From Rhodoferax potami (GTDB taxonomy: Bacteria; Pseudomonadota; Gammaproteobacteria; Burkholderiales; Burkholderiaceae_C), in NCBI RefSeq assembly GCF_032193805.1, contig NZ_JAVBIK010000001.1, positions 3,183,001 to 3,247,000 of the forward strand: 64,000 bases of DNA, read 5' to 3'. Position numbers and translations under genes: made by a program. Below are positions 1-8,165 of this stretch, in pieces. A model generated the notes under the pieces. That model searched no databases. It worked only from the letters and a program-made list of their open reading frames with translations, and was not told where the DNA came from. Numbering within the stretch: position 1 is the stretch's first letter; every line of letters begins with the position of its first letter.

Positions 1-837
1 CTCGGCGCCTTCCTCGGCATCCCTACGGTACATTTCTTCGGCGGCGACCATGCAGCCGACGGACACGTGGACAATCCCGTGCGTCATGCCACCTCCAAGC
101 TGTCTACGGTGCATTTCGTCAGCATCGACGAACACGCCCGGCGCCTAGCTCACCTCGGGGAGGATCCGCGGCGTGTTCACGTGATTGGTAGCGTCGCGCT
201 CGACAAGTTCGTGGCGGAACCTCACCTCGACCGCGCGACCACCCTGTCTGGCATCGGTGCCAAGCAGCATGCCATGAGCGGCGCGCCGCTGGCTGTCCTG
301 ATCTTCCACCCGATTGATCAAGAGCGGGAGTTGGCGCCCGGCTACGTGCGCGGTGCAGTCGGCACCCTGATGGAGCGCGGCTATCACGTGCTTATCGGCG
401 CCCCCAACGCCGATCCTGGTAATGCCACGCTGCTCGCCGCGATGCAAGACCTCGCCCTGGAGCCCGAAGTGACGCTATACGGCAACACGGCCCGGGCGTT
501 CTTCGTGAACCTGATGCGCCACGCGGCGCTGATGGTCGGCAATTCGTCGGCCGGCCTGCTGGAGGCCGCCTCAGTCGGATTGCCCGTGATCAATCTTGGC
601 GAACGCCAGCGCGGTCGCCTGTGTGGCCGCAACGTGGTGTTCAGCGATGGAGACACGCCGTCTTTCCGCACCGCGCTCGATCGAGTCGCGTCCGAGGAGT
701 TCCTACTCGGGATGCAAACGCTCATAAATCCCTACGGCGATGGCCATAGCGAAGCCCGCGCTGTCGAGCTGCTGAAGCAGATCGACTTCGGCGCCTTGTT
801 TAAGAAGACCGAGGACCCCCTGTATGTCAACCCTTGA
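1..837 (+). CDS. legG: Hydrolysing UDP/GDP-sugar 2-epimerase, NeuC/LegG family (5' end outside window)
   Basis: The reading frame is open from base 1, so the gene starts upstream of the window; 278 C-terminal codons are visible. The family removes the nucleotide from a diacetamido-hexose while epimerising C2, giving the free 6-carbon sugar used by the nonulosonic-acid synthase. Visible family signatures are HFFGGDHAADG followed by RHA near the start, and the VGNSSAGLLEA...GERQRGR nucleotide-binding segment about 100 residues before the end. Its stop overlaps the next start by 14 bp, indicating translational coupling in the glycan operon. The ptmE-type gene downstream favours the GDP-linked legionaminic pathway (LegG) over sialic acid (NeuC); that choice is inference. 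Confidence 0.75.
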   Translation, partial: LGAFLGIPTVHFFGGDHAADGHVDNPVRHATSKLSTVHFVSIDEHARRLAHLGEDPRRVHVIGSVALDKFVAEPHLDRATTLSGIGAKQHAMSGAPLAVLIFHPIDQERELAPGYVRGAVGTLMERGYHVLIGAPNADPGNATLLAAMQDLALEPEVTLYGNTARAFFVNLMRHAALMVGNSSAGLLEAASVGLPVINLGERQRGRLCGRNVVFSDGDTPSFRTALDRVASEEFLLGMQTLINPYGDGHSEARAVELLKQIDFGALFKKTEDPLYVNP

Positions 838-1507
838 CGCTAAAATCGTCGCCGTCGTGGCACCGCATCCAGATGACGAGACGCTGGGTTGCGGCGGCAC
901 GCTGCTGAAGCATATCGCCCGCGGTGACGATGTACATTGGATCGTGTTCACCGGTATTTCGACCGAGCTAGGATTTACCGAGGAGCGCGTGCGCTCGCGT
1001 GACGAGGAGATCCTGCGTGTCGCTGAGTCCTACGGCTTCGCAGGCACGCACCGTCTCGGTTTTCCCACTATGCAGCTGGACCGCATCCCGAAGGCCGATC
1101 TAGTGGGTGCGCTGGGCGCGGTGGTGAAACGACTCGGCGTTCACACACTCTATGTGCCCTACCGTAACGACGCCCACAGCGACCACGCCGCGGTCTTCGA
1201 CGCCTGCGCGGCCTGCACCAAAACCTTCCGATACCCCTCCGTTCGGTCAGTGCGTGCCTACGAGACGTTGTCGGAAACAGAATACGGTGTGAAGCCGGAG
1301 GACACGGGATTCCGTCCCAACCTGTTCGTGGACGTCGCCGCCTTTATTGACCGTAAGCTAGAGATCATGTCGATTTACGCCAACGAGATGGCGCCGTTTC
1401 CCTTCCCTCGCAGCGATGTAGCGCTGCGGGCCCAAGCCCAGTTGCGAGGAACTCAGTGCGGAGCGACCGCAGCTGAGGCCTTTATGCTGCTGAAAGAGAT
1501 CGAATGA
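824..1507 (+). CDS. PIG-L/LmbE family sugar N-deacetylase
   Basis: A 227-residue protein of the zinc-dependent PIG-L deacetylase family, which removes N-acetyl groups from GlcNAc-type sugars. The N-terminal metal-binding motif APHPDDETLGCGG lies at residues 12-24, and a second cluster, NDAHSDH, lies about residues 112-118. Overlaps of 14 bp with the preceding gene and 4 bp (ATGA) with the following one embed it in the nonulosonic-acid operon. The standard CMP-legionaminic pathway does not need a deacetylase, so it may act on the finished acid or a precursor, freeing an amine for a different acyl or amidino group. The substrate cannot be read from sequence. Confidence 0.8.
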   Translation: MSTLDAKIVAVVAPHPDDETLGCGGTLLKHIARGDDVHWIVFTGISTELGFTEERVRSRDEEILRVAESYGFAGTHRLGFPTMQLDRIPKADLVGALGAVVKRLGVHTLYVPYRNDAHSDHAAVFDACAACTKTFRYPSVRSVRAYETLSETEYGVKPEDTGFRPNLFVDVAAFIDRKLEIMSIYANEMAPFPFPRSDVALRAQAQLRGTQCGATAAEAFMLLKEIE

Positions 1508-2580
1508 AGCCTAACCATGTCTACGTGATTGCCGAGGCCGGCGTGAACCACAACGGCGACTACGAACTTGCCTGTGCGCTCGTCGACCGCGCCGCCGATG
1601 CGGGCGCCGACGCGGTGAAGTTCCAGACCTTCGAGGCTAAGAAGCTAGCGACGCGTCATGTGCCCAAGGCAGGCTATCAGCGCGAGACCACGGACGCGGC
1701 TGAGTCGCAGCTCGACATGCTGCTCAAGTTAGAGCTGCCGCGCGCTTGGCATGCGGACCTCCAGGAGCGCGCGCGTTCCCGGGGTATCCAGTTCCTGTCC
1801 ACGGCCTTCGACAGCGGGAGCCTCGATTTTCTCGAGGAACTCGACATGCCCTTCTACAAAGTGCCGTCGGGCGAGCTGACCAATGGGCCACTCCTGTGGC
1901 AGTTTGCCCGCCAGCGGAGACCGTTAGTGGTTTCCACTGGGATGGCGACGATGTCGGAGGTTGAGCAGGCCCTTGCGGTAATCGCGCACGCGTTCAACGC
2001 CGACAGCGAGCCTGTCGATGAAACAGCGATCTGGCGCGGCTGGAGCCAGCCGGAGTGGCGCGCATCACTGCGGGGACGCGTGACGCTCCTGCACTGCACG
2101 TCCCAGTACCCGACTCCTATGAGCGAGGTTAACCTCAATGCCATGGACACGCTGGCCGCGTATGGGTTGCCGGTCGGTTATTCCGACCATACTGAGGGCA
2201 TCCTGATCCCGGTAGCGGCCGTCGCGCGCGGCGCGACGCTGATCGAAAAACACTTCACGCTGGATCGTGCGATGCCAGGGCCGGATCACCGCGCGTCACT
2301 GGAGCCAGACGAGCTGACCATGATGGTCCATCAGATCCGCGAACTGCAGCTGGCGATGGGCGACGGCGCCAAGTGTCCGCAGCCGAGCGAATGGAACACC
2401 CGTCAAGCCGCGCGCCAGCAGGTAGTCGCCGCCCGCCCGATCGTCGCCGGCAAGAAGCTCGTGCGCGAGGACCTGACCACCGCGCGCAGTGGCGCCGGCG
2501 TGCCAGCGATGTCCCTTTGGCGCTTGGTAGGCACGATCGCAAGAAAGGACGTTGCCGAAGGTGACTTGATCTCCCTCTGA
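1504..2580 (+). CDS. legI: N,N'-diacetyllegionaminate/N-acetylneuraminate synthase (NeuB family)
   Basis: A 358-residue NeuB-family synthase that condenses phosphoenolpyruvate with a 6-carbon amino sugar to form a nine-carbon nonulosonic acid. The N-terminal TIM-barrel domain starts with YVIAEAGVNHNGD (residues 7-19) and contains DAVKFQTF, YKVPSGE, STGMAT, LLHCTSQYPTP and GYSDHTEG, all typical metal- and PEP-binding segments. The last ~60 residues form a SAF (antifreeze-like) domain, VVAARPIVAGKKLVREDL. Length is normal for the family. It overlaps the deacetylase gene by ATGA. Assignment to legionaminic rather than sialic acid comes from the neighbouring ptmE-, ptmF- and ptmA-type genes. Confidence 0.85.
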   Translation: MKPNHVYVIAEAGVNHNGDYELACALVDRAADAGADAVKFQTFEAKKLATRHVPKAGYQRETTDAAESQLDMLLKLELPRAWHADLQERARSRGIQFLSTAFDSGSLDFLEELDMPFYKVPSGELTNGPLLWQFARQRRPLVVSTGMATMSEVEQALAVIAHAFNADSEPVDETAIWRGWSQPEWRASLRGRVTLLHCTSQYPTPMSEVNLNAMDTLAAYGLPVGYSDHTEGILIPVAAVARGATLIEKHFTLDRAMPGPDHRASLEPDELTMMVHQIRELQLAMGDGAKCPQPSEWNTRQAARQQVVAARPIVAGKKLVREDLTTARSGAGVPAMSLWRLVGTIARKDVAEGDLISL

Positions 2581-2589
2581 CCTCCGACA

Positions 2590-3294
2590 ATGCCAACGCC
2601 TTCCGTTCCCGATCGTCCGCTGGTCCTTCTCGGTGCCGGTGGCCACGCCCGCGTGTTGCTGGCACTGCTGCGTGCAAGCGGTCGCGCGCCCTTGGGCGTC
2701 TGCGATCCCACCTTGCAGGCGGAATGTCGAGGGGACTGGGAAGGCTTGCCTGTGCTTGGCGGGGACGAAGCGTTGGTCCGGCTTGGACCAACTCAGGTGG
2801 ATCTGGCACTGGGCATAGGCCAATTGGCGCGTAGCGGCTTGCGATCGCGCCTCTACGCTTTCTGGCGCGCGCGCGGGTATACTTTCCCCCCACTAGTGCA
2901 TCCGACTGCCTGGGTGGCGCCCGACGTGGCGTTGTCTGACGGTGTCCAGATTATGGCCGGCGTCGTCGTCCAGCCTGGCTGCGTCCTAGGCACCAACGTC
3001 ACCCTCAACACTCATTCCAGCGTAGATCACGACTGCCTGATCGGCGCCAACGTTCACATTGCGCCCGGAGCCGTGCTGTGCGGTGGGGTGCAGGTCGGCG
3101 ACGGTGCCTTCATCGGCGCGGGCGCGGTGTTGATACAGGGCTTGCGCATCGGCAACGCCACCGTCGTTGGCGCCGGTGTCACTCTTGTGCGCGATCTGGT
3201 GTCCGGCGCGCTGATCGTGGGTCCTGCGAATCGCCCGCGTGACACGGATCCCGGTCCGACACGGGACGAGGCCGGTGCTGAGGATAATCGGTAA
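2590..3294 (+). CDS. Sugar O/N-acyltransferase, NeuD-like left-handed beta-helix
   Basis: A 234-residue protein with the two-part layout of the NeuD/PglD acyltransferases. An N-terminal Rossmann-like half begins LVLLGAGGHARVLLALL (about residues 11-27). A C-terminal hexapeptide-repeat half (about residues 90-220) includes HPTAWVAPDVALSDGVQIMAGVVVQPGC and HSSVDHDCLIGANVHIAPGA, with a catalytic-type histidine in SSVDHDC. It would transfer an acetyl group to the nonulosonic acid or to a precursor amine (a LegH-like role). It lies 9 bp after legI in the same operon. O- versus N-acetylation cannot be decided here. Confidence 0.8.
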   Translation: MPTPSVPDRPLVLLGAGGHARVLLALLRASGRAPLGVCDPTLQAECRGDWEGLPVLGGDEALVRLGPTQVDLALGIGQLARSGLRSRLYAFWRARGYTFPPLVHPTAWVAPDVALSDGVQIMAGVVVQPGCVLGTNVTLNTHSSVDHDCLIGANVHIAPGAVLCGGVQVGDGAFIGAGAVLIQGLRIGNATVVGAGVTLVRDLVSGALIVGPANRPRDTDPGPTRDEAGAEDNR

Positions 3295-3315
3295 TGGAAA
3301 TCTAGAAGAACTCGC

Positions 3316-4359
3316 ATGAATCAATGGAAACGCATCGCTGTCCCCAAAGACACCCCGCTGGAAACCGCCATCGCTACATTAGATGAGGGCGGTCAGCGCA
3401 TCGTGCTGGTCGTCGACGATGACGAGCGTCTGCAAGGCACGCTGACCGACGGTGATGTCCGACGTGCGTTGCTGCGCCATCAGCCCCTGACGACGCCGGT
3501 CGGCGAGGTCATGTGCATTAGGCCCCAGGTGGCCCAGCTCCAGTGGTCCCGCGAGAAGATCCTGTCAGTGATGGAAAGCACACGGCTGCTGCATCTTCCG
3601 GTGGTGGATGCCGTCGGCCGCGTTGTCGGTCTGGAAACTCTGCATGAACTGCTCGACAAGAAACCTATCGACAACCCCGTCTTCCTGATGGCCGGTGGGT
3701 TCGGTAAGCGCCTCTATCCGCTTACCCAGGACTGCCCGAAGCCCATGCTTAAGGTCGGAGACAAGCCCATCCTCGAGCTGATTCTGCAGAGCTTGGCAGA
3801 CGTCGGTTTTCATCGCTTCTACATCTCCACGCATTACCTTCCAGAAATGATCCGCGACTACTTCGGCGACGGGAGCAGGTGGGGCGTGAGCATTCAGTAT
3901 GTCCATGAAGACGTGCCTCTGGGCACCGGCGGCGCGTTGGGTCTGCTTCCCCGGGGCGAGGTCGGGCTACCGATGATCCTTATGAATGGCGACCTGTTGA
4001 CCCGCGTCGACTACCGCAGCCTGCTTGAGTTCCATCAACGGCATCAGGGCGCCGCGACCCTTTGCGTGCGCGAGTACGAGAGCCAGGTTCCCTACGGGGT
4101 CATACAGAGCGAGGGCCATCGCATCACGCAGATAGTCGAGAAGCCGGTGCAGCGCTTTTTCATCAGCGCCGGCATCTACGTCCTGTCGCCTGAACTGATC
4201 GGACGCGTCGTGCCCGGTGAGCGCATCGACATGCCCACGCTGTTAGAGCAGGAAATCGTTGCCGGGCGTGACGTCAATATGTTCCCCGTGCATGAATACT
4301 GGCTGGACATTGGGCGCATGGACGATTTCCATCGCGCGCAGGAAGAGGTCCGTTTGTGA
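3316..4359 (+). CDS. ptmE: CBS-domain nucleotidyltransferase, PtmE-like (glucosamine-1-phosphate guanylyltransferase type)
   Basis: A 347-residue fusion. Paired CBS domains occupy about residues 1-120 (VPKDTPLETAI..., VVDDDERLQGTLTDGDVRRAL). A nucleotidyltransferase domain follows from about residue 125, with the signature FLMAGGFGKRLYPLTQDCPKP and the later MNGDLLT metal-binding motif. This CBS-plus-NTP-transferase arrangement is that of Campylobacter PtmE, which makes GDP-glucosamine at the start of the GDP-linked legionaminic pathway. The CBS part could sense nucleotides. It overlaps the next gene by 4 bp. Domain architecture is certain by eye; nucleotide and sugar specificity are inferred from synteny. 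Confidence 0.75.
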   Translation: MNQWKRIAVPKDTPLETAIATLDEGGQRIVLVVDDDERLQGTLTDGDVRRALLRHQPLTTPVGEVMCIRPQVAQLQWSREKILSVMESTRLLHLPVVDAVGRVVGLETLHELLDKKPIDNPVFLMAGGFGKRLYPLTQDCPKPMLKVGDKPILELILQSLADVGFHRFYISTHYLPEMIRDYFGDGSRWGVSIQYVHEDVPLGTGGALGLLPRGEVGLPMILMNGDLLTRVDYRSLLEFHQRHQGAATLCVREYESQVPYGVIQSEGHRITQIVEKPVQRFFISAGIYVLSPELIGRVVPGERIDMPTLLEQEIVAGRDVNMFPVHEYWLDIGRMDDFHRAQEEVRL

Positions 4360-5369
4360 GCACTACAGTGTCGCGTTGCCTTGTGGTCGGCAGCGGCAGC
4401 ATCGCACGCCGCCACATAGCTAATCTGCGCCAACTGCTGCCGCGGGCCGAGGTCGCCTGCGTTTCGGCCTCGGGCCGCTCCATCCCGCTTGGCGAAACGG
4501 CGGCCACCATTTGCCTGACCTCGTTCGACGAGGCACTGGCATGGCAACCGGAACTCGCAGTGGTAGCGTCTCCCGCGCCGCTTCATCTGGACCACGCGGT
4601 CGCGTTGCTGGAGACCGGTATCGCAGTGCTGATCGAGAAGCCCCTGAGCGACTCCCTGTCCCGTTATGGGGCGCTGGCCACACGGCTGGAGCCTTGGCGC
4701 GACCGCATCGAGGTGGCCTACAACCTGCGCTTCCTGTCGTCGTGCCGCCGTATGCGCATGCTCCTCCATGAGAATGTCGTCGGTCGCCTCCACAGTGTCC
4801 ACATCGACCTCGGCCAATACCTGCCGGATTGGCGTCCAGGCTCGGACTACCGACGCAACGTGTCCGCCAATCGTTCGCTTGGCGGTGGCGTGCTGCTGGA
4901 GCTCAGCCACGAGTTCGATTACCTGACCCATCTATTCGGCCGCTTCGATCGGGTCTTCTGCGTAATCGGGCAATCCGACCTGCTGGAAATCGATGTCGAA
5001 GACCGTGCAGACATCCTGCTCACCCGGGCCGACGGGCTGGTCGCTCAGCTACATATGGATTTCCTCCAGCGGAAGGCGACCCGTCGCTGTAAGGTGATTG
5101 GCGAGCACGGCAACCTGCTTTGGGATCTGGTGGCTAACAGCATCACACTGGAAACAAGTTTCCGAGAGGAAGTCCTTTTCTCCGAGCCCGACGTTGATCG
5201 AAATGCGATGTACTTGGAGCTGCTAAGCGGCTTCATCGATCTTGCTCAGGGCCGCGCTGCGCCGCGCATCACCTACGAGGACGGTCTGGCCGTGCTGGCG
5301 ATGGTGGACGCCATGCGACAGTCGGCCAAGACCGGCCTGCCCGTGCAACTTTCCTCCGTATCACAATGA
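4356..5369 (+). CDS. ptmF: Gfo/Idh/MocA-family oxidoreductase, PtmF-like
   Basis: A 337-residue NAD(P)-dependent oxidoreductase of the Gfo/Idh/MocA type. It has an N-terminal Rossmann segment, CLVVGSGSIARRHIANL (residues 8-24), the family EKPLS motif near residue 92, and a C-terminal alpha/beta domain. It sits between ptmE-like and legF-like genes with ATGA overlaps on both sides, matching the Campylobacter jejuni order ptmE-ptmF-ptmB-ptmA. PtmF is needed there for legionaminic-acid glycans, in an early precursor-supply role as far as I recall; the reaction cannot be deduced from this sequence. Confidence 0.7.
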   Translation: MSTTVSRCLVVGSGSIARRHIANLRQLLPRAEVACVSASGRSIPLGETAATICLTSFDEALAWQPELAVVASPAPLHLDHAVALLETGIAVLIEKPLSDSLSRYGALATRLEPWRDRIEVAYNLRFLSSCRRMRMLLHENVVGRLHSVHIDLGQYLPDWRPGSDYRRNVSANRSLGGGVLLELSHEFDYLTHLFGRFDRVFCVIGQSDLLEIDVEDRADILLTRADGLVAQLHMDFLQRKATRRCKVIGEHGNLLWDLVANSITLETSFREEVLFSEPDVDRNAMYLELLSGFIDLAQGRAAPRITYEDGLAVLAMVDAMRQSAKTGLPVQLSSVSQ

Positions 5370-6046
5370 GCACTTTCGCTTTCATCTTCGCCCGCGGTGG
5401 TTCCAAGGGCCTGCCCGGCAAGAACATCCGACCGCTGGGTGGTTTGCCCCTGCTAGCCCACGGCATACGCCTCGCCCAGTCGATCGCGCGTATCGACCGT
5501 GTGTTCGTCTCGACCGACGACGAGGTCATCGCGGTGGTGGCCCGTGAATACGGCGCTGAGGTCATTGACCGTCCGGCGGAGCTCGCAACCGACACGGCCT
5601 CGGAGTGGATGGCTTGGCGTCACGCTATCGCCTACGTTCGCGGATCCTTGGGGCTGCACTTCGATACGATGCTGAGCCTGCCCGCGACGAGCCCTCTTCG
5701 CAATCAGGACGATGTGCTGGGGTGCTTGGACGCCTTACGAGGCGAGGTCGAGGCGGTCATTACCGTGACACCGTCCGCCCGCAGCCCCTACTTCAACATG
5801 GTGAGCGAGAACGCGCAGGGCTACTCCCGCGTCGTGCTGGGCAATACCAAGTTTCAGCGCCGGCAAGACGTTCCAGCGGTCTACGACGTGACGACGGTTG
5901 CGTACGTCACCCGCCCAGATTTCGTGCTCACGCACGCCAGTCTGTTTGATGGCCGTGTCAAGGCGGTGGTCGTTCCCAAGGAGCGCGCCGTTGACATCGA
6001 TGACGAATTCGACTTCAAAGTGGCCCAAGCCCTTCTCGACACATGA
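5366..6046 (+). CDS. legF: CMP-nonulosonate cytidylyltransferase (LegF/PtmB/NeuA family)
   Basis: A 226-residue acylneuraminate cytidylyltransferase that activates the nonulosonic acid with CTP. The CTP-binding signature ARGGSKGLPGKN is at residues 9-20, followed by VFVSTDDE, the LPATSPLR segment and a C-terminal DIDDEFDF motif that binds the catalytic magnesium in this family. Length is normal for the bacterial single-domain enzymes. It follows ptmF with an ATGA overlap and precedes ptmA with another. Substrate choice among Leg, Neu and Pse type acids is inferred from neighbours. Confidence 0.8.
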   Translation: MSTFAFIFARGGSKGLPGKNIRPLGGLPLLAHGIRLAQSIARIDRVFVSTDDEVIAVVAREYGAEVIDRPAELATDTASEWMAWRHAIAYVRGSLGLHFDTMLSLPATSPLRNQDDVLGCLDALRGEVEAVITVTPSARSPYFNMVSENAQGYSRVVLGNTKFQRRQDVPAVYDVTTVAYVTRPDFVLTHASLFDGRVKAVVVPKERAVDIDDEFDFKVAQALLDT

Positions 6047-6825
6047 ACACTCATCTTCTCCTCCAAGGCAAGACCGTCCTTGTCGTTGGCGCGGCCGGTC
6101 GTATTGGCCGCGTCATCGTTGATGCCGTGCTGGCGGCCGGTGGCCGCGCGGTCGCCCTCGACACGGACGCCGTTGGCCTGAAGGCGTTGACCGACGCCCA
6201 CAGCCCGGGCACCCTGTCCTGCGCGACGCTCGACATGGCCGACCGTGCCTCTATCGACCGCGCGCTGGCCGACGCCCACGACCGCTTCGGAAGCGTCGAC
6301 GGCGCTGTCAACACGGCGTATCCGCGCAACGCTCGCTACGGCCGCCACTTTTTCGACGTCGAGTACGCTGACTTCTGCGAAAACACTAGTCTGCACATGG
6401 GTGGCTATTTCTTGTTCATGCAGGCCTGCTCCCGATATGCGTTGGAGAGTCAGCAGCCATTCTCGCTGGTAAATCTGTCCTCAATCTACGGCTCGGTGGC
6501 GCCGCGCTTCGATGTTTACGCCGGTACCGAGATGACGATGCCGGTCGAATACGCAGCCATCAAGGCCGGGCTCGAGCACATGACGCGCTACGTGAATGCC
6601 TACATGAAGGGCCGCGGTGCGGCCTTCCGTGCGAACTGCGTAAGCCCGGGTGGAATCCTTGCCGGGCAGGATGGGCAGTTTCTTGCCCGCTACGGCGAAC
6701 AATGCCTGTCTAAGGGCATGTTGGATGCGCAAGACGTTACCGGCGCCATAGTGTTTCTGCTCTCTGACGCTGCGCGCCACGTCGTTGGGCAGAACATCAT
6801 TGTGGACGATGGATTTTCGATCTAA
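6043..6825 (+). CDS. ptmA: Short-chain dehydrogenase/reductase, PtmA-like
   Basis: A 260-residue classical short-chain dehydrogenase. The cofactor motif GAAGRIGR lies near residue 16, the NLSSIYG serine segment near residue 145, and the catalytic YAAIK tetrad motif near residue 167. Its C-terminal GQNIIVDDGFSI is typical of the family. It is the last gene of the ptmE-ptmF-legF-ptmA block, overlapping legF by 4 bp. PtmA in Campylobacter belongs to the legionaminic-acid flagellar glycan locus. The stop codon overlaps the start of the next, much AT-richer gene by one base. Confidence 0.7.
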   Translation: MNTHLLLQGKTVLVVGAAGRIGRVIVDAVLAAGGRAVALDTDAVGLKALTDAHSPGTLSCATLDMADRASIDRALADAHDRFGSVDGAVNTAYPRNARYGRHFFDVEYADFCENTSLHMGGYFLFMQACSRYALESQQPFSLVNLSSIYGSVAPRFDVYAGTEMTMPVEYAAIKAGLEHMTRYVNAYMKGRGAAFRANCVSPGGILAGQDGQFLARYGEQCLSKGMLDAQDVTGAIVFLLSDAARHVVGQNIIVDDGFSI

Positions 6826-8090
6826 TGGTTATTCGAACTCGTTTGCGGATGCTCGCTGATTATCTTGCCGCAACTCGAAACGAAATCGCCGTAGATGAGA
6901 TGTTCCTAGGGCTCTCGAGAGTGAGCGCGGAGGACGTCGGCCATTGGCCGCGAGTACCGTATTGGTTCAGCCTCGCCAAACGGCATCCTTATTTGACTAG
7001 TACGGCATGTCGCATAGCTAAAATAGTATGGCTAGGAGGTGGTGCGGCGATTTTCTTCCTATGCGAGTATCTAAGGTTTTTACATTTGCGTCGCTCGGTC
7101 CGTTCTGTGGGCTTGCCTAGCACTGAAGGTGTCATTCTTGGTTTCTCTACGCGTGTATGTGATGTTGTAAAGCCGAGTCAATTTCCTACGTTTCCACATG
7201 CTTGGCTCACTCTCCCGTGGGCTCCGCAGAAAGAACTTCCGAACGGTGCTCAAGAGTTGCCTGTGTTCTCGATTCTGGATGCTCTGGACTTTCGGTATGC
7301 CTTTGAAAATGCGATAACCATTGCGTATAGGATGCGTCGCAATCGACACCTATCTCCGTGGATCCTTCAGGGCTACACCGCATTTCGCTGGTTTCTTGTG
7401 CGGCGTGCGACTGACCGGCTGACAGGCAAGTTGGTAACAACAGAGCACTTTGATCGATGGGCCGTACTAGCTGATCGCTCCGTAAGGGAGAAACGTCGAG
7501 TTACTAACTGTAATGACCGCTTGGTTCTCGTTCAGCATGGCGCAATGGGTGCATTGAATCCAGAAAAGAACGGCGATATACCATCAATAAATCTACCGAC
7601 CCGTTTGAATCAGATAGATGAACTTCACGTTTATAACAACGATGAAGCTGCAATCTTTAAATCTTCTGTGCTTGCGGGGAGAAAAGCCACTCGGGTCCTC
7701 GATCTCTACTTCTTTAAACCTGTCATTGAACTTGCAGGAGAGAGAGCCTCTAGCAAGATTAATCTCTTGTTCGTCGGACATCCTCTCTGCGAGTCTTTTC
7801 AGGCGGAAGTATTTCGACAATTGACGAATAAAGATGTCTTCGAGATTTTCTATAAACCTCACCCTAAGGCTCCGATGTCATCTGCTGTGACTGCCGTCGG
7901 ATGGACACTAGTTGCAGATGAAAAAACTTTTCCAAGAGTTGATTTATTGATTTCTTATCCCTCTACTCTGGTAGTGGAGTATGAAGGGGCTGGTGTCCCA
8001 GCGTCTATTCATCCAATTGATGCTGGGGTTGATGCCCTATCTCCATTTATGGATAAGACAAGATCCTTAATTAAAAAAATTAATGCTTAA
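6825..8090 (+). CDS. Putative GT-B-type glycosyltransferase, possibly a nonulosonic-acid transferase
   Basis: I do not recognise this 421-residue protein as a named family. A hydrophobic stretch near residues 45-65 could be a membrane anchor or amphipathic helix. The C-terminal half contains LLFVGHPLCESF, FYKPHPKAP and LLISYPSTLVVEYEGAGVPAS. The KPHP plus later Ser-Thr/Glu pattern is reminiscent of GT-B folds such as bacterial sialyltransferases and capsule transferases. Base composition drops visibly compared with the upstream leg genes and the codons are AT-rich, suggesting separate acquisition. The start overlaps the ptmA stop (TAATG). Its position right after CMP-sugar synthesis makes a nonulosonate transferase a reasonable guess, not a demonstrated function. 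Confidence 0.5.
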   Translation: MVIRTRLRMLADYLAATRNEIAVDEMFLGLSRVSAEDVGHWPRVPYWFSLAKRHPYLTSTACRIAKIVWLGGGAAIFFLCEYLRFLHLRRSVRSVGLPSTEGVILGFSTRVCDVVKPSQFPTFPHAWLTLPWAPQKELPNGAQELPVFSILDALDFRYAFENAITIAYRMRRNRHLSPWILQGYTAFRWFLVRRATDRLTGKLVTTEHFDRWAVLADRSVREKRRVTNCNDRLVLVQHGAMGALNPEKNGDIPSINLPTRLNQIDELHVYNNDEAAIFKSSVLAGRKATRVLDLYFFKPVIELAGERASSKINLLFVGHPLCESFQAEVFRQLTNKDVFEIFYKPHPKAPMSSAVTAVGWTLVADEKTFPRVDLLISYPSTLVVEYEGAGVPASIHPIDAGVDALSPFMDKTRSLIKKINA

Positions 8091-8165
8091 ATTGGAAAGA
8101 AATCTAAGGGTGGATGCATTAGATATGAACACAAATTTATTGGTAAATCAGATGGAAGTGGCGCT

